Below are positions 14,464 to 23,510 of a stretch of DNA of 60,194 bases, piece after piece. The notes beneath the pieces were generated by a model, which saw only the letters and a list, made by a program, of their open reading frames with translations, was not told the DNA's origin and made no database searches. Source of the stretch: a virus; the IMG/VR virus record IMGVR_UViG_3300001450_000036, positions 1 to 60,194 of that record; one strand, 5' to 3'. The position numbers and the translations under genes are program-made. How positions within the stretch are numbered: position 1 is the stretch's first letter; each line of letters starts with the position of its first letter.

Positions 14464-15225
14464 ATGAAAATACAAATAACCGAGTCTCAGTATAAAAATA
14501 TTCTAGAACAGAAGAGTAAGTGGTTTGATATTATTAGTAGTGGTGTGTTTGACATACAGAACTATATTAAAGACATAAATTGGGATGTTATGGATACCGC
14601 TGTATTGGATGGAATCAGTAGAGATGATATGACATTACTAATAATGGCTTATAAAAAGTTTAAGGGTGGTGTGGGTAATGGAGCACCAAACATAAATCCT
14701 TTACTAACACAGGATGGTGATAAAATTGGTACTGTAAATGGTAGTAATTGGTATAAGTGTGGTAGGTTTGGTAACCCTAAACGTCAACATAATGGGGTGG
14801 ATTTAGATACTCAGGATATAGCAAAAAATCAACCCGCGGTTGCTGCTTGTAATGGTACAATTACAGCAAGTGAGTATGGTGTTGGGAATTGTGGTGGGAT
14901 GATTAAATTAAAGTGTAAAAATGGTTACACAGCTCAATATTGTCATATGGATTTTGTGTTCCCAACAGAAATTATAGTGGGACAACAAGTACCTCAAGGT
15001 TTCCCTATTGGTGTGACTGGGGGTGACAACCCTAATCATGATAAAGAAGGTGGTAGTAGTGGAGCTCACTTACATTACGCAATATTTAAAGATGGTTATT
15101 CTTGGAATCCTTATTATTTACCTTTTACCAAATCTTTAGAGTTTGCTCAAGGTAGTGGTGACGAACCTGAAAAAATGAAGTTATGTAGATGTTCTACTAA
15201 AAGACCTGAATGTTGTTGTAAATAA
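14464..15225 (+). CDS. M23-family metallopeptidase (LytM/gp5-like peptidoglycan hydrolase)
   Basis: A 253-aa protein. The N-terminal MKIQITESQYKNIL resembles the short leader found on many proteins of large marine phages. The M23 domain spans about 95-220, with zinc ligands His109-x3-Asp113 (QHNGVDLD), His161 (YCHMD) and the HxH pair at 202/204 (AHLHYAIF). These enzymes cut peptide cross-links in peptidoglycan. The end is Cys-rich (CRCSTKRPECCCK), which may bind metal or form disulfides. It is one of only three plus-strand genes. With no signal peptide it may act at entry on the virion or at lysis together with the amidase. Confidence 0.88.
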   Translation: MKIQITESQYKNILEQKSKWFDIISSGVFDIQNYIKDINWDVMDTAVLDGISRDDMTLLIMAYKKFKGGVGNGAPNINPLLTQDGDKIGTVNGSNWYKCGRFGNPKRQHNGVDLDTQDIAKNQPAVAACNGTITASEYGVGNCGGMIKLKCKNGYTAQYCHMDFVFPTEIIVGQQVPQGFPIGVTGGDNPNHDKEGGSSGAHLHYAIFKDGYSWNPYYLPFTKSLEFAQGSGDEPEKMKLCRCSTKRPECCCK

Positions 15226-15227
15226 AT

Positions 15228-15575
15228 CTACAGTATTTCAGAATCTAGATAATCATTAGAATCATCATCCTTAGGTGGTTTATTTTCTTCAAACCATTCT
15301 ATAATCGCGTTTAACGCCCACACAGAACCACTGGCTAACATACCATCAAAAAATATATTACTATATTCAAAAGTGCACATTGATAGGGTTGGGGAGTAGA
15401 ATGTAAGTGAGAAGAAAAATCCTACCCATGTTGATGTACACATCATACATGCTAATAGGTCCCCAAAAAAGGTTGATTTTTTAGTTATCCAATTTCTTGG
15501 TTTTTCGAATATACTTCCAAATACTAGTATCTGGGACATTCCGTAAGCGGCTAAAATCCATATAAGTGTTTCCAT
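15228..15575 (-). CDS. Small membrane protein, DUF1360-like
   Basis: A 115-aa protein with hydrophobic segments at about 3-22 (LIWILAAYGMSQILVFGSIF), 38-60 (GDLLACMMCTSTWVGFFFSL) and 78-95. The 'C-x-x-C-T-S-x-W-V-G-x-F' motif in the second segment resembles DUF1360-type membrane proteins of bacteria and phages, from memory. The tail is acidic. It converges on the M23 peptidase gene with two bases between stops. Function unknown. Confidence 0.65.
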   Translation of the reverse strand: METLIWILAAYGMSQILVFGSIFEKPRNWITKKSTFFGDLLACMMCTSTWVGFFFSLTFYSPTLSMCTFEYSNIFFDGMLASGSVWALNAIIEWFEENKPPKDDDSNDYLDSEIL

Positions 15576-15578
15576 AAT

Positions 15579-16025
15579 TTAATCTAAATAAGTGTCGTTT
15601 AAGTTAGATGATGTTAGATAATTTGCTCTTCTATTTACTGTAACATTTTTAAAATGTTCTAACACATCCTCTTGTTCTTTTATTTTATTGTTTTGTTGTT
15701 TTATTTTATTTTGTAAATCTAATAACTCTTTTTTTAGTTTTTCTAACTCCTCAATAAGGTGAGTGTCTTTCACTTCTTTAGTTACTATTTTTTCAATTAT
15801 CACCTCTTTTTCTACAGGTATTTCTTTTATTATTTCTTTTATTATTTCTTTCTCTACTGGGACTTCTTGTATTTGAGACTTTGGTAAAAATGGGGCTACC
15901 CCATATTTGTCTAGTGTAAGTCCGTCTTTTGCACATTTTATTATAAACTTTTCCGTATTTTCTACTTCATTTAATTTACAATATAAGTTAAACTCTCTCT
16001 CTAATTCTTTGTTTATATTAACCAT
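15579..16025 (-). CDS. Coiled-coil protein with KEI/EKE repeats
   Basis: A 148-aa protein. After a helical N-terminus (about 1-45) comes a degenerate repeat of Val/Ile-Glu-Lys-Glu-Ile (about 52-90: VEKEIIKEIIKEIPVEKEVI), then a long coiled coil (about 92-130) and a polar tail. The repeat is typical of stalk or spacer regions. Its start overlaps the end of the gp47-like gene by eight bases and it ends three bases before the DUF1360-like gene. No known family. Confidence 0.65.
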   Translation of the reverse strand: MVNINKELEREFNLYCKLNEVENTEKFIIKCAKDGLTLDKYGVAPFLPKSQIQEVPVEKEIIKEIIKEIPVEKEVIIEKIVTKEVKDTHLIEELEKLKKELLDLQNKIKQQNNKIKEQEDVLEHFKNVTVNRRANYLTSSNLNDTYLD

Positions 16026-16800
16026 TTATTAAAATTTCTTTTTGTTTTTGGATATCTTCGATATCTTTTATTATAAAATTAAGATATGGTTGGGGATTAT
16101 CAAGATTAAAGGATTTATATTTTTCTTTTTTAACATTGTAAACTCCATATCCGTGATTTTTAATACTTTCACCGAAATTTTGAATTATTGTTGACCCTAT
16201 CATATAAGCTTTTTTATTACCTGGGATTTTAAATTGTTGTCTTTTATGTATATCACCCGCAAGGACTACATCACAACCCTCAAACCTATCTACACTATAA
16301 CCATCATCAAAAATAAACCCAAAGTCGTTAGACGACCCTTCTATTGGTCCGTGAAATAACCCTATTTTATATTTGTCTGTATCCTCTGGAATTTCTGGTC
16401 TTGTGTTGTGTTCTCGTAAAGAATACACACACCACAAAATATTTTCATCCACATAACACCCCGTATCTTTATAATAAATTATATTATCATTATTTAAACT
16501 ATCAACAATAGGTGATAAAGCATCTACTCTATCCATATTATTTTCTAAAAAATCATGATTACCAATTAAATAAATACATTTACAAATTTTAGCTGTTTCT
16601 GTCATAATCCAAGACATTAGATTTATTAGTTCTGGTGTCATTTGGTTTTTGGAGTGGACAAAATCGCCTGTAAAAACTATCCTGTCTGGTTTTTCTTTTT
16701 CCCAAAGTTTAAATGCTTGTTCTAACACTCGTTTGTCTCTTTTATGTTGTTTATAGAGTTTTAAGTGTAAATCCGAGTAATGTATTATTTTATTTATCAT
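16018..16800 (-). CDS. SbcD/Mre11-like phosphoesterase, T4 gp47-type nuclease subunit
   Basis: A 260-aa calcineurin-like metallophosphoesterase. Metal-binding motifs appear in order: SDLHL (9-13), TGDF (44-47), GNHD (80-83), LFHGP (about 148-152) and AGDIHKRQ (about 179-186). It is the nuclease partner of the gp46-like ATPase and processes double-strand ends with 3'-5' exonuclease and endonuclease activity. It is shorter than bacterial SbcD (about 400 aa) and T4 gp47 (339 aa), so the C-terminal capping and arm-binding parts are reduced. It overlaps its neighbours by 8 and 11 bases, indicating tight operon packing. Confidence 0.93.
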   Translation of the reverse strand: MINKIIHYSDLHLKLYKQHKRDKRVLEQAFKLWEKEKPDRIVFTGDFVHSKNQMTPELINLMSWIMTETAKICKCIYLIGNHDFLENNMDRVDALSPIVDSLNNDNIIYYKDTGCYVDENILWCVYSLREHNTRPEIPEDTDKYKIGLFHGPIEGSSNDFGFIFDDGYSVDRFEGCDVVLAGDIHKRQQFKIPGNKKAYMIGSTIIQNFGESIKNHGYGVYNVKKEKYKSFNLDNPQPYLNFIIKDIEDIQKQKEILING

Positions 16801-17689
16801 TTTTTTTAAGTAGTTGTATCGAATCTTTTATGGTAAAAGTTTCCGGTGTTTTATCTAATTTTAATTTATTAATTACCACACTAATAATCGTAGTAAGGAT
16901 TAATGTAATCCCTAACATTATAAAAAATTGTATCCAGTAGTTGGAAAATATGTGGTACACAAAAAATAATAGTATAATACTGGTAATTACGTAACCTAAG
17001 TTATAGTACATTGTAATAATAAACTCGTAAAGTTTGGGTATATTTTTATATACGTACCCCAAACCTTTAAGTGGGTGAATGTCTGTTAGATAACGTTTAC
17101 TATCATTTTTATCTTTAAAAATAGATAATGTCAGAAATATTGTAAAACCTGTTAATAATAGGGACCATAGTAAATACACCACAAAAAATATTAGAGCTGG
17201 AAAATGCATAAGAGGTAGTTGCAAAAATTGATTTTTAAAGTCTGGGGTTTCTGTATTATATGTTCTTCTGACATTTATTACATGTTCGTCCCCATATAAC
17301 TCTTGTAGTAGTTTTAACCTATGATTGCCATTTACTATTACCCACTTTTTTTTTCTATTAAGTTTTTTTTCACGTACTAGTATATACCCATATTTTTCTG
17401 GTAGGTACCCATTTCTTTCTATACTACTTTTTAATCTTTCCCAAGGATAGATACCACAACCAGGTAAAAAGGATAAAAGTTTTGACCTTTTAATTCTAGC
17501 CCATGTATTGGTGTCTTCTTTCCACTCTTTTTTTTCTTTTTCAATATCTTCTACTGATTTCTTACCGACACTAACAAGGTGGTTTTTATATCTTCCTGAG
17601 TGAATTAGGTCTTTTATTTTAACTTTTATTATGTCTTGTGATTGTGGCTCACCAAACCAACTTTCTTGTGTTTCTTTTTTGTCTACCAT
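16790..17689 (-). CDS. ParB-like nuclease-fold domain fused to a membrane domain
   Basis: A 299-aa protein. Residues about 95-135 show the ParB/Srx signature (YGYILVREKK, then WVIVNGNHRLKLLQELYG), where the 'NGNHR' block is the family's nucleotide/phosphate-binding loop. The rest is a membrane domain with two long hydrophobic stretches at about 160-192 and two more segments at about 223-250 and 252-275, and a short soluble tail. A ParB-type domain followed by membrane helices is uncommon. It could tether DNA or a replication complex to the membrane (inference). It lies between the gp47-like and PD-(D/E)XK nuclease genes. Confidence 0.75.
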   Translation of the reverse strand: MVDKKETQESWFGEPQSQDIIKVKIKDLIHSGRYKNHLVSVGKKSVEDIEKEKKEWKEDTNTWARIKRSKLLSFLPGCGIYPWERLKSSIERNGYLPEKYGYILVREKKLNRKKKWVIVNGNHRLKLLQELYGDEHVINVRRTYNTETPDFKNQFLQLPLMHFPALIFFVVYLLWSLLLTGFTIFLTLSIFKDKNDSKRYLTDIHPLKGLGYVYKNIPKLYEFIITMYYNLGYVITSIILLFFVYHIFSNYWIQFFIMLGITLILTTIISVVINKLKLDKTPETFTIKDSIQLLKKNDK

Positions 17690-17693
17690 AACC

Positions 17694-18464
17694 CTATTTT
17701 TTTTCCATTATTTTTAATATTTCGTCCCTAAAATCATAACACTTCATAATTTTATAAGTTTCGTTATTCTCATTAAACCACACTATGTAACTGTCTCCTA
17801 ATTCTAGTTCAGTATTTCTTTCAACTATTAGTTTATAGAAGGATAATTGTAAGGAGTATGTGTTTAGTTCACAAACATCTAAATGGGATAGTGGTTCCTT
17901 AAATTGTTGCCATTTATTTTCTTTTTTGATAGCTTTATTAGTTTTCCAATCCCATATTTCTAGTTTGTTAGATTTTTCGTTATAGAATAGTTGGTCAATC
18001 ATACCTGTGACACCCCATTCTTCATCACCGACAACTACCTCAGCCCTTACTGGGATAAGTTTACCAAAAGACTTATCATAAAATTCACCAAACATATTTT
18101 TTAATTTGTCGACAGCTCCCTTACATTCTAACATGTGTTCTGCCCCACCTAAAGCTTCTGTAATTTTATGTTCTGGGAACGGGAACAGTTTATTGGTTAG
18201 GAAGTTTTCAGCGTATTCATGAAAAGCAGAACCTTTTTCACATGAAAAATCTGCTTTGTATTTCCACTCTTTTAAAATCTCTTCTTTGGTTATGCCCCTC
18301 TCATCAGCTTTTTTTTGTGACCAATAATCCTTATCAAATGGATGTTTATATTTACCTATTATTGAGGTTACTGATTTTGTTTTTACCCCATCTAGGTAAT
18401 AAATGTGTTCTTTGTCATGAAACTTTATATTGTTAAATTTTGCTAATTCTCTAGTAATTTTCAT
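17694..18464 (-). CDS. PD-(D/E)XK (RecB/Cas4-like) nuclease
   Basis: A 256-aa protein with the RecB-family order of motifs: GSAFHEYAE (about 77-85, the helix I His/Glu), VRAEVVVGDEEWGVTGMID (the catalytic Asp in GMID near 158), LEIWDWKTNK (catalytic D-x-K near 171-175) and YSLQLSFYKLIVE (the QxxxY-like helix). The N-terminus (IYYLDGVKTKSVTSIIGKY) is also typical of phage members. These are metal-dependent exo- or endonucleases used in phage recombination or host DNA degradation. It sits directly after the primase gene (gap of one base), inside the recombination cluster. Confidence 0.88.
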   Translation of the reverse strand: MKITRELAKFNNIKFHDKEHIYYLDGVKTKSVTSIIGKYKHPFDKDYWSQKKADERGITKEEILKEWKYKADFSCEKGSAFHEYAENFLTNKLFPFPEHKITEALGGAEHMLECKGAVDKLKNMFGEFYDKSFGKLIPVRAEVVVGDEEWGVTGMIDQLFYNEKSNKLEIWDWKTNKAIKKENKWQQFKEPLSHLDVCELNTYSLQLSFYKLIVERNTELELGDSYIVWFNENNETYKIMKCYDFRDEILKIMEKK

Positions 18465-18465
18465 T

Positions 18466-19380
18466 TTATAATAATGTTATTTCTTCTAGTCCTTTTATCC
18501 CACCTAACTCACCAACATCCTTGTCCTTAGGTACTTTTAAAAGTCTTATTTTTCCATTGAGTTTGCCTCCCTCAAGTTTTCTATATAATTTCCTTGCGTC
18601 ATCCCAGGCATCACCATCTAAGCATATAACTATATTCTTTTTACAATTGTCATATAATTTTGCCCATAACTTATCACTCACACTCTTACCTAAAAGTGGT
18701 ACAGAATTTTCAATAAAAAACATATCAAAAACCCCTTCTACCAAATATATATCTTTTTCCCAATTTATTAAATGTTCATTAAATATTATTTTATCTTTTT
18801 CAGCCTCAGGATTTTTATATTTATTTTTGTGTCCCACATATGACCTAGAAACAAAATAATTAATTTCATTATTTTCATCAAAAGATGGGACGATAATTCT
18901 TCCTCTATATTTACCTTCAGTGGTGTACCCCAAACAGTAGTGATTTATTAATTTATCACTTATGTTTCTTTTTCTTAAATAGTTGTAAGCCTCTTTATAT
19001 GGTATTGTAAGTTTATTTGCTTTACTAAACGATATATATTCTTTAGGTAAGGTTACCTCTTCATATTTTCTTTCTACTTTTTTAATAAAGTCACCACCTA
19101 TAAGTCTCCAAGTACTTTTATTTCTTTTAGTGCCCCATTTAAGAAATAATTTATTTAAAGAACCGTGAGTACTATAAGTTTCTGAACATGACCAACATTT
19201 AAATACTCCTTGGTAGTAGTTGACTTCGAAGTTACCCTTACCGTCTCCCTTATCTAGCCCTTTAATATCGTAAGAGCAAACAGGACAATCAAACGATATC
19301 TGTCCTTTACTAGGATAGTGAGCGTTTATATCCCCTAATACATCTTGTAATAGTTCTAATAGTAGTGGTGAATCTTCCAT
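18466..19380 (-). CDS. DNA primase, DnaG/gp61-like
   Basis: A 304-aa protein. A zinc-binding domain has Cys32/Cys35 and Cys62/Cys65 (DCPVCSY and KCWSCSET). A catalytic core with the TOPRIM fold follows: YLVEGVFD (about 211-218, the catalytic Glu) and ICLDGDAWDDA (about 251-261, the DxD). It makes RNA primers for lagging-strand synthesis and would work with the DnaB-like helicase at 57675-59054. It is short compared with bacterial DnaG (around 600 aa) because no helicase-binding C-terminal domain is present, as in T4 gp61. Confidence 0.92.
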   Translation of the reverse strand: MEDSPLLLELLQDVLGDINAHYPSKGQISFDCPVCSYDIKGLDKGDGKGNFEVNYYQGVFKCWSCSETYSTHGSLNKLFLKWGTKRNKSTWRLIGGDFIKKVERKYEEVTLPKEYISFSKANKLTIPYKEAYNYLRKRNISDKLINHYCLGYTTEGKYRGRIIVPSFDENNEINYFVSRSYVGHKNKYKNPEAEKDKIIFNEHLINWEKDIYLVEGVFDMFFIENSVPLLGKSVSDKLWAKLYDNCKKNIVICLDGDAWDDARKLYRKLEGGKLNGKIRLLKVPKDKDVGELGGIKGLEEITLL

Positions 19381-19415
19381 AAGATAAATGTATGGAATTT
19401 TTTATAGGGAATCAA

Positions 19416-20012
19416 TTACCAAATTTCATTTTGTTTCATGTAACCTAAAACACAAGCGTAAGCGTCACACATATCAAAATTTTCTTTTTTAAGTGTGTTA
19501 TTTCTTGTGTATGCCCAACTTAATTCTGGTAGTATGTTTGATACTTGTTGCCAAATAATGTGTTTTTTATCACAACCAACCTCATACCCACCAAATAAAA
19601 CTTTTCTACCTTTATTATTTTCCCGTACTAGGTTTGGAAAAGCGAATTTTCTAGAGTTGTATGTAGATATAAAGTTAGGGACAATACCCAATACATCGTA
19701 GATACATCTAGTGATAAAAGAATTATACCTCATCAAAGTAGCTACTGTACGAATATTATTTGAGTTTATTAGTGGTTCTTCTATTATGATTTTTGTTATT
19801 CCTAGATTTTTATAATCTATTAATTTATTTTTAAAATGGTCCACTTTAATAAGCATCTCCTCAATCTTATCTTCTTTTTTTGGTTTAACTTTGGGTGAGA
19901 AGTGGGTGAGTTCTAATAAATCTTGGGTTTGTAGGTCAAAAAGTGCCCAACCTATTGTTTTTGTAGATATATCTAACCCTAATACTTTAGGGGTTTTTCC
20001 TAATTTTTCCAT
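19416..20012 (-). CDS. RuvC-like Holliday junction resolvase
   Basis: A 198-aa RNase H-fold enzyme. The first catalytic Asp is in VLGLDISTKTIGWAL (Asp14), the second acidic position is in IIIEEPL (about 76-81), and the third lies in the C-terminal FDMCDAYACVLGY segment. This matches RuvC family geometry. It would resolve branched DNA before packaging, the job done by gp49 in T4. It lies at the boundary between the tail module and the replication/recombination module, with 35 bases before the primase gene. Confidence 0.87.
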   Translation of the reverse strand: MEKLGKTPKVLGLDISTKTIGWALFDLQTQDLLELTHFSPKVKPKKEDKIEEMLIKVDHFKNKLIDYKNLGITKIIIEEPLINSNNIRTVATLMRYNSFITRCIYDVLGIVPNFISTYNSRKFAFPNLVRENNKGRKVLFGGYEVGCDKKHIIWQQVSNILPELSWAYTRNNTLKKENFDMCDAYACVLGYMKQNEIW

Positions 20013-20021
20013 ACAATAAAT

Positions 20022-21188
20022 TTAGAAAGTAAGAATCAATTGTAAAGTGGTTGGTGTGTTCTTCTTTTTTTCTATTGGTCTATCTGGTTTGGCTATAGCT
20101 AATAACTTATTTTGTGCGTCATATAACCCTATTTCAGTAATGTAGGTTGAGCTAACGTCTGAAAGATTCCAAACATTTTGTATATCACCAAAAGGGGTTT
20201 TAAATTGTATCCCAGTATCTAATCCACCTGCTCCGTAATATGGTGCATCAGCACTAGACGCTGTTTGGTTTTCTGTTATATAAAATTCGTCGGACCCAGC
20301 AACTAAATCTAACTGTATTTGAATTTCTTTTTCAAATGAGTAGTAGCTACATGATGCTGATGTACCCGCAGTATAAAATATTTGTGTAAATGCAGAAGAT
20401 GGTCCATCATATAATTTTGTAGATGCGGAAGACGCTCCTGAAAAATCAAAATGTTTTCGTAGGGTTGGGTCTGTAATTACAGCAAATCCTTTATCTAGAT
20501 AAATCAGTCCCACTGGTAGGTCTTGTGATTGAGCATAAGCCTTAGGTGTGTTTGAACTAGAGACTACGTCCGTAAATCTAAAGTTGTCGGTACCCCCATT
20601 AGGGTATCCGTTAGGTATTACATTAATTTTCCACCCATCTGACCAGTTAGTTATGTTTGTAATTGAACTCGCTAAAGAAGGTTTCCTAATGTCATCACAA
20701 AATAAAAACGCTACGTTTGATGTTGCCATACCTGGACTTCCTTTTATGTTACCTGGTATTGTTGGATTTCCAAAATATTCTGCAGCATCTGAATTATCGG
20801 ATGATGTTGGTAGTGGGTCGTAATAAGAACTATAAAGTGTGTATGTACCACCAGTATCATTATGGAACATTAACTTTACTGTTCTTCCATCTATAAGGGT
20901 ACCGTATTCTGTACTTGGTAGGTCTACAACAATTATGTCATCTTGACTAAGTGCACTCACACCATTTCTTGCCCATGTAGACTCAAAAGTTGTTACATTA
21001 CCAGAAGTTGCTGGTAAAGAAAATGAAGAATATAGGTTAGAGAATGCTCGTCCATTATTTGGGTCTCTTTGTGCAGCTGTAAATTTTAAAGTACTTCCAC
21101 TAATAGTATTCCAACCGTTTCCACTAAAAGGAACGACTAATGTTTTTATACTTTTTTGATTATTTTGTATTTTTTTAAGTTTTCCCAT
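20022..21188 (-). CDS. Tail fibre/tip protein with 'EIGLYD' C-terminal module
   Basis: A 388-aa virion-type protein, rich in Ser, Thr, Gly and Asn, with beta-strand patterns throughout and no enzyme motif. Its C-terminus (ITEIGLYDAQNKLLAIAKP, followed by a basic PIEKKKNTP stretch and LQLILTF) is shared with the 808-aa protein at 24341-26767 and resembles the conserved block in tail-collar fibre (DUF3751-like) domains. The N-terminus is short and basic (MGKLKKIQNNQKSIK). It is the last gene of the tail run. Probable role: a distal tail or fibre component contacting the host. Confidence 0.7.
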   Translation of the reverse strand: MGKLKKIQNNQKSIKTLVVPFSGNGWNTISGSTLKFTAAQRDPNNGRAFSNLYSSFSLPATSGNVTTFESTWARNGVSALSQDDIIVVDLPSTEYGTLIDGRTVKLMFHNDTGGTYTLYSSYYDPLPTSSDNSDAAEYFGNPTIPGNIKGSPGMATSNVAFLFCDDIRKPSLASSITNITNWSDGWKINVIPNGYPNGGTDNFRFTDVVSSSNTPKAYAQSQDLPVGLIYLDKGFAVITDPTLRKHFDFSGASSASTKLYDGPSSAFTQIFYTAGTSASCSYYSFEKEIQIQLDLVAGSDEFYITENQTASSADAPYYGAGGLDTGIQFKTPFGDIQNVWNLSDVSSTYITEIGLYDAQNKLLAIAKPDRPIEKKKNTPTTLQLILTF

Positions 21189-21189
21189 T

Positions 21190-21621
21190 TTAAATCCAGT
21201 TTTTATAATTATTCGAGTTAGGGTTTGTATCCAAAGTTAATGAACTTTTACCAGCAAAGTAAAGCATAACCATATGAAATGGACTTCCGTCTGAACGTCC
21301 ATTATCATTTTCCTGTATACCAGGAAAAGGGTCTTTTTTAGATATTGTATTACTATTAGGGTAATTAACAAACATAACTTTACCTTTGTTAGGTGGTGTT
21401 AGAGCTGTAATATATTTAGACGCTTTATAGTTTGCACTATACTCACCTGGTGTACCATAAAACTTTAACCCATTATTTGCTCTAATAGAATCAACAAACC
21501 TACTTCCACCCCCAGGAATAGACTGGGTATCAAAATACATAAGTTGTTGGGTTCCCGCTTTTATACTATTTTCAGTATAATTACTATGTTTTCTATAAAA
21601 TTCTAATGCTCTTGTATTCAT
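21190..21621 (-). CDS. Small virion-type protein, 143 aa
   Basis: A soluble Gly/Asn/Ser-rich protein with an aromatic-rich first part (ALEFYRKHSNYTEN), repeated turn-forming segments (IPGGGSRF, GTPGEY) and a final beta-rich part (HMVMLYFAGKSSLTLDTN). It has no signal, membrane segment or known motif. It is packed between the 628-aa and 388-aa tail genes with gaps of one or two bases, so it is very probably a tail or fibre accessory. Function not recognised. Confidence 0.65.
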   Translation of the reverse strand: MNTRALEFYRKHSNYTENSIKAGTQQLMYFDTQSIPGGGSRFVDSIRANNGLKFYGTPGEYSANYKASKYITALTPPNKGKVMFVNYPNSNTISKKDPFPGIQENDNGRSDGSPFHMVMLYFAGKSSLTLDTNPNSNNYKNWI

Positions 21622-21623
21622 AA

Positions 21624-23510
21624 TTATATTTGTATTTTTTGTCCACTTATTAATTTTCTATATAATGATTTACCACCTTCTGTTTGCCACGAGTAAGTAC
21701 TACCTGTTGTGTGTCCATGACCTCTTGGGTCGTCAGAATAAGAAGATTGGTCGGCTCCTGCTTCTCCATACCACTTAAATGTTGCGTTGTCATATATTCT
21801 ATAGTAATTTTGTGAATCTACATTCTTATATGAAATAGAATTAGTTACTGCCTTTTTATTAAACTTAAATCTTACTGTAACCGTACAAGGTGCGGCACTT
21901 GGGTCCGCCACAGAAAATATTTGCCATCTTATAGGTATAGATATATTATAGTCAGTTAGACTAGCACCACTCACTCCACTTTTAAACCCACCTGAGTAGG
22001 TATCAGTTTGCCAGAAATTGTTATTTTGTCCACCCACATTAACAAAAATTCCATCAGCCATTTTCATCATTCTAGTAGCTAAGGTATAGTATGGTTGTTG
22101 TTGTGAACTTACTCTTGCTGCTACTGAGACCTTAGCGTTATCTTTTGAAGGGTATAGGTTAAAGTATGGTGAAGAACTTAGTAATCCTTGTTGGGACCTG
22201 TTCCAACTAGAACTGTATTCTAGTGACCCTAACATTAATCCAAATGTATCTACTGGGTTGGTTGTGTCTGTAATTTGTATACCTTTATTTTCTCTACCAT
22301 TTACATTTATATACCCACCTACTTGTGTTGTTAATCTTTCTATTTTAATTGGGTAGTAAGTTGGACTTAAATCACTAGTAGCTACATTAAGTACTAGTCT
22401 GGCACTTGGGATTGTGGTTGTTATGTTGTCATAACCTTTATCTCCGAAACCTCCTGTGTTTGTGGTAACAACACTTTCCATATCTATACTGGTTACAAAC
22501 CCAACAAAAACTGACTTAATGTCGTACTGGTCACTGGACCACCCGTTTAAAGTATTATTCATATTAAACATAGGGTAGGCATTGGTATTACTATCCCAAG
22601 CACTTAGTCCCCCAGCATTTATATAACCCGTATCATAAGCCCCAAACCCTATACCAGCACTTCCCGTTCCTCTGATATAACGTGAAGAAGATTCATTTAA
22701 ACCCGGTGCAAATACCATAGAGAATGGTGATGCAATTTTTGTACCTTTTATATTAGTGCCCGCATAATCTATACCGTTATGTTCTCCTCTATTCATAAAA
22801 GCACCTCCAGCTAATGCTAATGCATTGTAGTAAGAATAGTCTTTGTCTGCTACTAACTTTACGGTACCACCTCTTAGTGACGTTCCGTCATATATTTTTA
22901 TAGACTCCCAAAAGTTTAAATATTGTGTTAAACCATATTCAGATAAAGTATTTAGTAGTTGGTTGTAGTCCGTAGTATTTTTTACATCTAAAGTATCACT
23001 AAAGTAAGTATTAAAATCTGCTGTGATTCCTGTAGGATTACTGGAGAGTACTTGTTTGTGGTCGTTTACATATCTAGAGGCTAATAACTTACATAATACA
23101 AAATAGTCATGTAAATACACATCTATTTCTACATTATCCCTATAATAGTCTACTTGGTTATTTTTATTTAAAAATCCTAGTGCAACATATTTTTTAGGAT
23201 TAGTTAGTACATTACTACTAGCTGGGGTTACGTGTACAAAATCTTTTTGTTTATAACCACTACTTACTGCATTTCTAAATGTAGTGTCATTACCTGTTAC
23301 ATCTGGTAAAAACCCTAATTGTGCGGAGTTATTACTAGTTGTTGTGGTATCTGCGTGTTTTTGTGTATTTCTATAATCAATATCACTGTCAGAAATACCA
23401 AACTTATCAAATAAACCCATAAAATTAGAAGAAGTTAGCATTCTTTCTCTAGCATCTTCAGTGAGTTGTATTCGTATTGTTGTTGTTGTTGCACTTTTAA
23501 TATATCCCAT
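21624..23510 (-). CDS. Large tail fibre-like protein, 628 aa
   Basis: Beta-rich, Asn/Ser/Thr/Gly/Tyr-rich virion protein. Its N-terminus (IRIQLTEDARERML, then FDKFGISDSDIDYR) is homologous by eye to the N-termini of the neighbouring 259-aa (IEKFGLSDKDIDYR) and 808-aa (ARLTDAGRKKL, FQLGDSEM) proteins, which suggests a shared attachment module docking different fibres to one virion site. The remainder has no cysteine repeats, unlike the proteins upstream. The C-terminus carries YSDDPRGHGHTTGSTYSW, a His/Gly-rich loop like those of fibre tips. Receptor binding is the likely role (inference). Confidence 0.7.
   Translation of the reverse strand: MGYIKSATTTTIRIQLTEDARERMLTSSNFMGLFDKFGISDSDIDYRNTQKHADTTTTSNNSAQLGFLPDVTGNDTTFRNAVSSGYKQKDFVHVTPASSNVLTNPKKYVALGFLNKNNQVDYYRDNVEIDVYLHDYFVLCKLLASRYVNDHKQVLSSNPTGITADFNTYFSDTLDVKNTTDYNQLLNTLSEYGLTQYLNFWESIKIYDGTSLRGGTVKLVADKDYSYYNALALAGGAFMNRGEHNGIDYAGTNIKGTKIASPFSMVFAPGLNESSSRYIRGTGSAGIGFGAYDTGYINAGGLSAWDSNTNAYPMFNMNNTLNGWSSDQYDIKSVFVGFVTSIDMESVVTTNTGGFGDKGYDNITTTIPSARLVLNVATSDLSPTYYPIKIERLTTQVGGYINVNGRENKGIQITDTTNPVDTFGLMLGSLEYSSSWNRSQQGLLSSSPYFNLYPSKDNAKVSVAARVSSQQQPYYTLATRMMKMADGIFVNVGGQNNNFWQTDTYSGGFKSGVSGASLTDYNISIPIRWQIFSVADPSAAPCTVTVRFKFNKKAVTNSISYKNVDSQNYYRIYDNATFKWYGEAGADQSSYSDDPRGHGHTTGSTYSWQTEGGKSLYRKLISGQKIQI

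Noticed and set aside
15780-15870. Short tandem-like AT-rich repeats (TTATTTCTTTTATTATTTC) as a CRISPR or iteron array
   Set aside because: They encode the KEI/EKE repeat of the coiled-coil protein and have no spacer structure.
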